From the NCBI GenBank assembly GCA_964483985.1, contig CAZADS010000069.1:1-12185 (forward strand): a stretch of 12,185 nucleotides of DNA. Reading direction: 5' to 3'. The translations under genes and the position numbers were made by a program. Of the stretch, positions 8,053-12,185 are shown in pieces. The notes beneath the pieces were generated by a model, which saw only the letters and a program-made list of their open reading frames with translations, was not told where the DNA came from and made no database searches. Positions within the stretch are counted from its first letter, which is position 1, and every line of letters begins with the position of its first letter. The DNA comes from CAZADS01 sp964483985. Lineage in GTDB: Bacteria; Pseudomonadota; Alphaproteobacteria; Thalassobaculales; Thalassobaculaceae.

Positions 8053-9033
8053 ATGAAAGCTATTATTTGTAGTGAATTAGGTGGGCCCGAAAGTTTAATT
8101 CTTAAAGATGTTGATCCTCCCAAACCGGGAGCAGGAGAAGTTCGAGTTAAAGTGCTCGCTGCTGGGTTAAATTTTGCTGACACGCTACAAATAGCTGGCA
8201 AGTATCAGTCCAAATTGGCCACACCTTTTATCCCAGGCATGGAAGTGTCAGGAGAAATACTGGAAATAGGGCCTGACGTAACAAGGGATCTTTATTTGGG
8301 ACAACGGGTCATGGCATTTATGCGCGGCGGTGGAGCTTTTGCTGAACAAGCTTTGGTTAATAGTGAGTGGTTGGTGCCCATTCCCAAGGTTATGGACGAT
8401 ATAACAGCGGCAGGTTTTCCGACAGTTTACGGTACATCCAACTTCGCGTTGAAACACCGGGGTCGATTAAAGTCAGGAGAAATACTACTGGTGTTAGGCG
8501 CTGCTGGGGGAGTGGGACTTACGGCTGTTGAAATCGGAAAGCACATGGGGGCAACCGTAATTGCAGCTGCTGGTGGACCGGATAAATGCTCTGTTCCGCT
8601 AGAGCATGGGGCGGATTATGTTATCGACTATAAATCAGAGAGTATTCGCGATCGCGTTAGAGAAATTACTAACGGACTAGGTGCAGATGTTGTCTACGAC
8701 GCAGTAGGAGGCGATATGTTTGACCAAGCGTTACGAGCCGTAAATTGGGAAGCTAGAATGCTAGTGATCGGATTTGCCTCTGGAAGGATTCAACAAGTTC
8801 CGGCAAATCTTATCCTTGTTAAGAATATTTCTGTAATTGGAGTAGTTTACGGAGCTCAAACAGAACGAAATCCAGCCTTTGGTGCCGGTTTTGTCCAGGA
8901 CGCTGCAGATTTATATAATTTAGGAAAAGTAAAGCCGCGCATTGGTAAGACTTTTCCTTTGGCTGAAACAGCTGCTGCCATTGAAGCTCTATTATCCCGG
9001 GCTTATTCTGGGAAAATCGTTTTAACAATGTGA
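8053..9033 (+). CDS. NADPH:quinone oxidoreductase-like MDR-superfamily protein
   Basis: This is a zinc-free medium-chain dehydrogenase/reductase of 326 residues, close to the usual quinone oxidoreductase length. The N-terminal GroES-like half shows AGLNFADTLQIAGKY (37-51) and PFIPGMEVSGEI (58-69). The Rossmann half carries the nucleotide-binding GAAGGVG at 149-155. The C-terminus (GKIVLTM) is typical of the family. No structural zinc cysteine cluster is seen. Likely activity is NADPH-dependent reduction of a quinone, enone or enoyl-CoA double bond. In this setting enoyl-CoA or enone reduction is plausible but inferred. The ATG has AAGGA six bases upstream (8042-8046). It is divergent from the enoyl-CoA hydratase and followed 13 nt later by the CoA-transferase gene, suggesting co-transcription. 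Nothing looks truncated. Confidence 0.92.
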   Translation: MKAIICSELGGPESLILKDVDPPKPGAGEVRVKVLAAGLNFADTLQIAGKYQSKLATPFIPGMEVSGEILEIGPDVTRDLYLGQRVMAFMRGGGAFAEQALVNSEWLVPIPKVMDDITAAGFPTVYGTSNFALKHRGRLKSGEILLVLGAAGGVGLTAVEIGKHMGATVIAAAGGPDKCSVPLEHGADYVIDYKSESIRDRVREITNGLGADVVYDAVGGDMFDQALRAVNWEARMLVIGFASGRIQQVPANLILVKNISVIGVVYGAQTERNPAFGAGFVQDAADLYNLGKVKPRIGKTFPLAETAAAIEALLSRAYSGKIVLTM

Positions 9034-9045
9034 TTGGTATACCAA
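9034..9045. promoter_or_regulatory. Perfect palindrome TTGGTATACCAA, candidate GntR-family operator
   Basis: This 12-base perfect palindrome fills almost the whole 13-base gap between the MDR stop and the CoA-transferase GTG. TGGT-N2-ACCA is the typical half-site layout for FadR-subfamily GntR regulators; from memory the E. coli UxuR/ExuR boxes share the TTGGTATACCAA core. It occupies the position where a Shine-Dalgarno would be expected, and none is otherwise visible. It could bind a repressor or shape the mRNA around the start. Confidence 0.45.
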
Positions 9046-9046
9046 A

Positions 9047-10300
9047 GTGATTCCGAGGAAAATTTCTATATCTGAGCTGGATTTGACAGAATTTATCCAA
9101 CCAGGTGATAGAATTATCTGCGGCCAAGCTACCGGAGAACCCACAACTTTAACTGAACTGCTAGTGCAGCAAAGAGACCGGCTCGGTGGCATTAGTTTAT
9201 TCTTAGGTTTATGTCTCTCTGGAATATTTAAAGTTGAGCATGCAGATTATATTAATTTTGAAAGTTTTGGGCCAATGGGTACGTCTAGAATACTCGCTGA
9301 AGAAGGAGTGTTAAATATAAGTCCAGTGCATTATGGACAAATTAGCCACTATATCGATGATGGTTATATCGAATGTGACGTAGCATTGGTTTTATTGTCG
9401 CCACCTGGCCCAGACGGTAAACACAGTTTTGGTATGATAAATGATTACATTCGCTCCGCGATGTCAAAAGCCCGGATAGTGTTGGCAGAGGTAAATCAGA
9501 GAGTACCATGGGTTTACTCAGAGGGTATTCCGGATTTAAATCAAATCACTGCTATTATTGAAACCGACCGGCCTTTATTAACTGTGCCTGCAGCTAGTAT
9601 TAGTCGAGTTGACATGGCAATAGCCAGAAATGTAGCTCGATTTATTGAGGATGGTTCTGTTTTGCAAATTGGCATGGGCGCGATTCCAGAAGCTGTCGCA
9701 GGTGTAATAGGAGATCGTCAGGATTTAGGATTCCACAGCGGGATGGCGGGAGAGTTTATCGTAGAATTAATTGAATCAGGTGTAATAACGAACGCGTTAA
9801 AGCCTATTGATAAAGGTGTATCGATCACTGCTGTTTTACTTGGTAGGGATAGGCTTTATGAATTTGCTGACAGGAATCCATTGATAAAATTACGGCCTTC
9901 TTGGCATACTCATTCAGGGGACCTGCACCTTATTGACCGCCTTGTTAGCATTAATTCTGCTCTTGAAGTGGACTTAAGCGGTCAGGTAGGGGCCGAGGAA
10001 AGCGGAGGACGAATCGTAAGCGCAATAGGAGGACAGGCCGACTTGGTTCGAGCCGGCCACCGTTCTCCAAACGGGCACTCGGTAATTGCATTACCTAGTA
10101 CTGCACATAACGGTAAAATCAGCAGAATTGTAAACAGGCTTTCGGGACCCGTTACAACGCCTAGAAGTGACGTTGATATTATCGTTACAGAATATGGATG
10201 GGCAGATTTACGTGGAAAAAATCTCACGCAACGAGCTGCTGCTTTGAAAGAAATCGCTAACCCAGCGCATCGCGATTCTCTAGAGCGTGTTAATGGATAA
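9047..10300 (+). CDS. Acetyl-CoA hydrolase/transferase family protein (4-hydroxybutyrate CoA-transferase-like)
   Basis: This belongs to the Cat1/AbfT-type CoA-transferase and hydrolase family, which moves CoA between acids or hydrolyses acyl-CoA. Its 417 residues match the AbfT-type length (about 430). Family regions are IQPGDRI near 17-23, VLQIGMGAIPEAV (205-217), DLGFHSGM (226-233), GGQADLVRAG (328-337) and TEYGWADLRGKNL (381-393). In AbfT-like transferases the DLG-HTEM segment carries the catalytic glutamate; here the matching position is G232, with SG in place of TE. Acyl transfer by the classical glutamyl-CoA route is therefore doubtful. E235 is close by but shifted. The enzyme may be a hydrolase, a transferase using another residue, or a variant subgroup. 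The GTG start at 9047 has no clear Shine-Dalgarno and follows the MDR stop by 13 bases that hold a palindrome. It converges with the next gene. Confidence 0.88.
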   Translation: MIPRKISISELDLTEFIQPGDRIICGQATGEPTTLTELLVQQRDRLGGISLFLGLCLSGIFKVEHADYINFESFGPMGTSRILAEEGVLNISPVHYGQISHYIDDGYIECDVALVLLSPPGPDGKHSFGMINDYIRSAMSKARIVLAEVNQRVPWVYSEGIPDLNQITAIIETDRPLLTVPAASISRVDMAIARNVARFIEDGSVLQIGMGAIPEAVAGVIGDRQDLGFHSGMAGEFIVELIESGVITNALKPIDKGVSITAVLLGRDRLYEFADRNPLIKLRPSWHTHSGDLHLIDRLVSINSALEVDLSGQVGAEESGGRIVSAIGGQADLVRAGHRSPNGHSVIALPSTAHNGKISRIVNRLSGPVTTPRSDVDIIVTEYGWADLRGKNLTQRAAALKEIANPAHRDSLERVNG

Positions 10301-10332
10301 TCATTCAAATTACTTTTAACACAAGACTACTA

Positions 10333-11085
10333 TCAATGTTCCCACAGAATGCGTCCGTACCCGTAAATTCGATCAAAGATCCCAAAAGCGCGTAAAGCGT
10401 GCCAGTAAGTAGCAATATTTACCGATATTATCGGCTTGTGAAGTCGTTTTTCGGCTTCAGCAGCGACTCTTGCAAATGGAAGGTTAGCACCAAACTGGAT
10501 TATGGCTTCCACTTCTTCGCCATCGACTTCACTAATTGCTTTCCAACTTTCTTCTTCTGAAGTATGCGCAATCAATGTTGGACTTTTGCAACTCATATGA
10601 TGGGTTTTTATGATTTCATAGCCGATATCGGAAACAAAGTTTTGTATGTGGGTTTCAGCCACGGGGAAATAAGGAGTGACTACAGAAATTCGCTTTTTAA
10701 CACCAAAAGCTCTAAGTGCGGCCGGAAAAGCGTCTGCAGCTTGACTGAAACCGATACCTTTAAGCAGTGGTTTCATACGGTTTTCAATTTCAGCGGCTTT
10801 TTCTAATCCTCCGCCCCATATACTTTCACTGGATATTCCCAAAACAAAATAGTCGGGCTTGCAGGTCATAACACGTTCTACTGCATCCTCAAGTGAGAGG
10901 TCTATTCTGTGAATTAATTCATTAAAATCTCCGTCACCATCCAGGCTGTCGTCTGGTATATGCATGCGGCCAATGTGAGTAGTTACGCCTGGTGGGCTCA
11001 CAGCATTATATTCTGGTTGAACCACAGTATTCGTGGATGGTGTAATTACTCCAAATTTGCAACGCCATGCGAGTGTATCAACCAT
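10333..11085 (-). CDS. Maleate isomerase/arylmalonate decarboxylase family protein without the usual catalytic cysteines
   Basis: This 250-residue cytoplasmic protein belongs to the Asp/Glu-racemase superfamily, nearest to maleate cis-trans isomerase and arylmalonate decarboxylase. The N-terminal FGVITPSTNTVVQPE (11-25) resembles the VPSSN-TVE start of maleate isomerases. VVTPYFPVAETHIQNF (135-150) and KPIISVNIATYWHALRAFG (217-235) also match the fold, the latter aligning with VPVVSSSPAGFWDAVR of the decarboxylase. Cysteines occur only at 9, 75 and 166. At the second-cysteine segment (ISCC in maleate isomerase, SCGG in the decarboxylase) it reads IQFGANLP, residues 196-203. The first-cysteine segment reads LGISSESIWGGG. 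The standard cysteine chemistry is therefore unlikely, and the product may act on another substrate or by another mechanism. AAAGGA seven bases upstream supports the ATG. It stands alone on its strand, converging with the CoA-transferase gene. Confidence 0.82.
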   Translation of the reverse strand: MVDTLAWRCKFGVITPSTNTVVQPEYNAVSPPGVTTHIGRMHIPDDSLDGDGDFNELIHRIDLSLEDAVERVMTCKPDYFVLGISSESIWGGGLEKAAEIENRMKPLLKGIGFSQAADAFPAALRAFGVKKRISVVTPYFPVAETHIQNFVSDIGYEIIKTHHMSCKSPTLIAHTSEEESWKAISEVDGEEVEAIIQFGANLPFARVAAEAEKRLHKPIISVNIATYWHALRAFGIFDRIYGYGRILWEH

Positions 11086-11375
11086 ATTCTAATCCTTTGA
11101 TTTTTTCGTAAGTTAACCACTTAAGTTTAATATTGAAATTAAAAAGAAATATGCTTGATTTGGTGAGATATTAAAGATCGTTTAAGGGAAATATGAAATT
11201 GTTTAGGAAAGGTTTTGTTGATTATCTGAGGTGGTTCAGTTTGAAAGTTTAATCCCTTGAATCAAAGAAAGAGCTATAGAATGATATTGTGAAGTATCTA
11301 TGGATTAATATCTGAATTACTGCTTTGGTAATCTAAAATTGTATTAGTCTATGTGTCGACCCCATCAATCGGTGT

Positions 11376-11389
11376 GGTATTATAATACC
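11376..11389. promoter_or_regulatory. Perfect 14-base palindrome containing TATAAT
   Basis: GGTATTATAATACC is fully self-complementary and contains an exact TATAAT at 11381-11386. No good -35 hexamer lies 16-18 bases before it. It is 38 bases upstream of the probable rplM -35, so it could be an operator, an activator site or a second weak promoter. Confidence 0.35.
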
Positions 11390-11426
11390 GTATGATCAAC
11401 ATATTGTTTTTATGGATAATTACCGC

Positions 11427-11455
11427 TTGACTGGAGAAGCATGGGGTCTTAAATA
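11427..11455 (+). promoter_or_regulatory. Probable sigma-70-type promoter of rplM
   Basis: TTGACT (11427-11432), preceded by C as in many alphaproteobacterial promoters, is separated by exactly 17 bases from TAAATA (11450-11455). Transcription would start near 11462, leaving a leader of about 55 bases before the rplM ATG at 11517. This is the strongest promoter-like sequence in the window and is placed where a strong ribosomal-protein promoter is expected. Confidence 0.65.
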
Positions 11456-11503
11456 CCTCAAGAAGATGATGATATAAATGTCCAACAGGCTTTTGCTCGG
11501 AAA

Positions 11504-11508
11504 AAGGG
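11504..11508 (+). promoter_or_regulatory. Ribosome binding site deciding the rplM start
   Basis: AAGGG lies eight bases before the ATG at 11517. The in-frame ATG at 11478 has only a poor AGAAG placed further away, so the downstream start is preferred. Confidence 0.7.
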
Positions 11509-11516
11509 TTACATTA

Positions 11517-11975
11517 ATGGGTACTTACTCGGCTAAACCGAGCGAGATCGAAAAAAAATGGTGGCTAATTGACGCAGATGGTTTGATCTTAGGTCGATTA
11601 GCGACGATCATCGCTAAATATTTGCGTGGGAAACATAAACCTACCTTCACACCGAACATGGATTGTGGTGATAACATAATTGTTGTTAATGCGGAAAAGA
11701 TTCAACTAACAGGGGCTAAAAGAACAAATAAGATCTATTACCGGCACACCGGTTATCCGGGAGGGATCAAGGCCCAAACGGTGGATAAAATTCTTGATGG
11801 TGCTCATCCAGAACGGGTAATCCAAAAGGCTGTTCAACGTATGATTTCTCGAGGACCTCTTGGCCGACAACAGATCAGTAATTTGCGAGTGTACGGAGGA
11901 TCAGAACATCCACATGAAGCCCAAAAACCAGTAACACTGGATATTGGGGCCATGAATCAGAAAAATAAGAGGTAA
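11517..11975 (+). CDS. rplM: 50S ribosomal protein L13
   Basis: L13 is an early-assembling protein of the large ribosomal subunit. With the ATG at 11517 it has 152 residues, about ten more than E. coli L13 (142) because of a short tail after the usual LDI, as in alphaproteobacterial forms. Recognisable segments are TYSAKPSEIEKKWWLIDADG at the start, LGRLATIIAKYLRGKHKPTFTP, CGDNIIVVNAEKIQLTG, YYRHTGYPGGIK, RMISRGPLGR and LRVYGGSEHPHEAQKPVTLDI. The frame is open upstream to an ATG at 11478, which would add 13 residues (MSNRLLLGKRVTL) not found in the family. The internal start has the better ribosome site and gives the normal N-terminus. The gene follows a strong promoter candidate, and the next start codon comes two bases after its stop, as in the near-universal rplM-rpsI operon. 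Confidence 0.97.
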   Translation: MGTYSAKPSEIEKKWWLIDADGLILGRLATIIAKYLRGKHKPTFTPNMDCGDNIIVVNAEKIQLTGAKRTNKIYYRHTGYPGGIKAQTVDKILDGAHPERVIQKAVQRMISRGPLGRQQISNLRVYGGSEHPHEAQKPVTLDIGAMNQKNKR

Positions 11976-11977
11976 GC

Positions 11978-12185
11978 ATGGCCGACGAAACTAAAACCCA
12001 AAATAACGACGAGAAAAATAAAGCAAAAGCTAAAAGTGGCGGAGATGCAGTGGCGGTGGAAAGCAAAGAGAATTCTGAAGGCGGCGGAGCTGCAGTGGCG
12101 GAGGAAAGCAAAGAGAATTCTGAAGGCGGCGGAAATGAAGAAGCAGAGGAAAGCAAACAGAAAACTGTAAAACAAGAAAAGCAAA
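11978..12185 (+). CDS. rpsI: Probable 30S ribosomal protein S9, N-terminal extension only (gene runs off window)
   Basis: The ATG two bases after the rplM stop opens a frame that continues to the window end (69 codons). AGAGG lies five bases upstream (11968-11972), overlapping the end of rplM, so translation is probably coupled. The identity rests on position: rpsI follows rplM in most bacteria, and alphaproteobacterial S9 often has an acidic N-terminal extension. The conserved S9 core, which begins around a Y-A-T-G-R-R-K-type motif, is not reached. The visible residues are low-complexity, rich in E, K, A, G and S, with a 15-residue unit (AVAVESKENSEGGGA / AVAEESKENSEGGGN) repeated twice, followed by a decayed third copy. 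The stretch is predicted to be disordered and hydrophilic. It could be another small gene inserted between rplM and rpsI, but this is less likely. Confidence 0.72.
   Translation, partial: MADETKTQNNDEKNKAKAKSGGDAVAVESKENSEGGGAAVAEESKENSEGGGNEEAEESKQKTVKQEKQ
12047..12157 (+). repeat. 45-bp in-frame tandem repeat (two full copies plus a degenerate third)
   Basis: Copy 1 spans 12047-12091 and copy 2 spans 12092-12136. They differ at only a few bases: T/A at the tenth to eleventh position and GCT/AAT at the end. A third copy starting at 12137 keeps the GCAGAGGAAAGCAAA part and then diverges. Each unit encodes 15 residues, so copy-number change would keep the reading frame. Both full copies contain an EcoRI-type GAATTC. 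Confidence 0.9.

Larger units (their letters stand above)
11086..11516. other. AT-rich intergenic region upstream of rplM
   Basis: No gene is supported in this stretch between two divergent genes. From 11093 to 11098 the minus strand has the AAAGGA ribosome site of the decarboxylase-like gene. From about 11100 to 11340 I see only AT-rich sequence without a clear promoter, hairpin or tRNA. The right part holds a 14-base palindrome (11376-11389) and the probable rplM promoter (11427-11455), described separately. No terminator precedes rplM. Confidence 0.6.

Noticed and set aside
10287..10322. GTGTTAA and TTAACAC arms spanning the CoA-transferase end and the convergent gap
   Set aside because: Seven AT-rich base pairs around a 22-base loop without a T-run make a very weak hairpin, below what I would call a terminator.
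11478..11516. A 13-residue extension of L13 from the ATG at 11478
   Set aside because: L13 proteins normally start at the M-x-TYSAKP position, and AAGGG precedes the internal ATG at ideal spacing.
11875..12184. Open frames on the minus strand across the repetitive presumed rpsI start
   Set aside because: Their S/P/F-rich products are the antisense of the 45-bp repeats, and the plus-strand frame has both the operon context and a ribosome site.

Overview
The window reads as ordinary chromosomal DNA of an AT-rich Gram-negative bacterium, most likely a free-living alphaproteobacterium, perhaps a marine one. The clearest taxonomic hint is ribosomal protein L13: its N-terminus (TYSAKPSEIEKKW) and its C-terminal tail past the usual LDI resemble alphaproteobacterial L13 from memory. 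A TRAP carboxylate transporter and a set of CoA-linked catabolic genes fit the same kind of heterotroph. No alignment or tree could be run, so the taxonomic call is inference. GTG and TTG starts are frequent: two ABC subunits, the CoA ligase and the CoA transferase all use them.

Layout. (1) 1-1550, + strand: the 3' part of a TRAP large permease gene (DctM type, long mannitol/chloroaromatic-like variant); its start is outside the window. (2) 1701-5470, + strand: two overlapping genes for a heterodimeric ABC exporter of the BmrCD / TM287-288 type. One ATP site carries the degenerate signature of that class. (3) 5497-7906, - strand: an enoyl-CoA hydratase gene followed 13 nt later by an AMP-dependent acyl-CoA synthetase gene. 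(4) 8053-10300, + strand: divergent from (3), an NADPH:quinone-oxidoreductase-like MDR gene followed 13 nt later by an acetyl-CoA hydrolase/transferase family gene. (5) 10333-11085, - strand: a maleate isomerase/arylmalonate decarboxylase family protein lacking the known catalytic cysteines. (6) 11086-11516: an AT-rich intergenic stretch with a good sigma-70-like promoter. (7) 11517-12185, + strand: rplM, then the start of a gene that is very probably rpsI with a repetitive acidic N-terminal extension.

How the genes may work together. Blocks 3 to 5 look like an acid-degradation cluster: CoA activation (ligase), hydration (hydratase), reduction or enone handling (MDR protein), CoA transfer or hydrolysis (Cat family), and a possible racemase/decarboxylase-like step. 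The TRAP permease could bring in the acid. The substrate cannot be read from the sequence and the cluster as one pathway is inference. Two inverted repeats suit local transcription factors: TGGCC-N7-GGCCA midway between the divergent starts, and a perfect TTGGTATACCAA just before the CoA-transferase start, which looks like a GntR-family operator.

I saw no rRNA, tRNA, CRISPR array, transposase, prophage gene or convincing rho-independent terminator. I found no clearly new multi-gene system. The best leads are the two enzymes with unexpected residues at catalytic positions, the operator-like palindromes, and the 45-bp coding repeats in the presumed rpsI.
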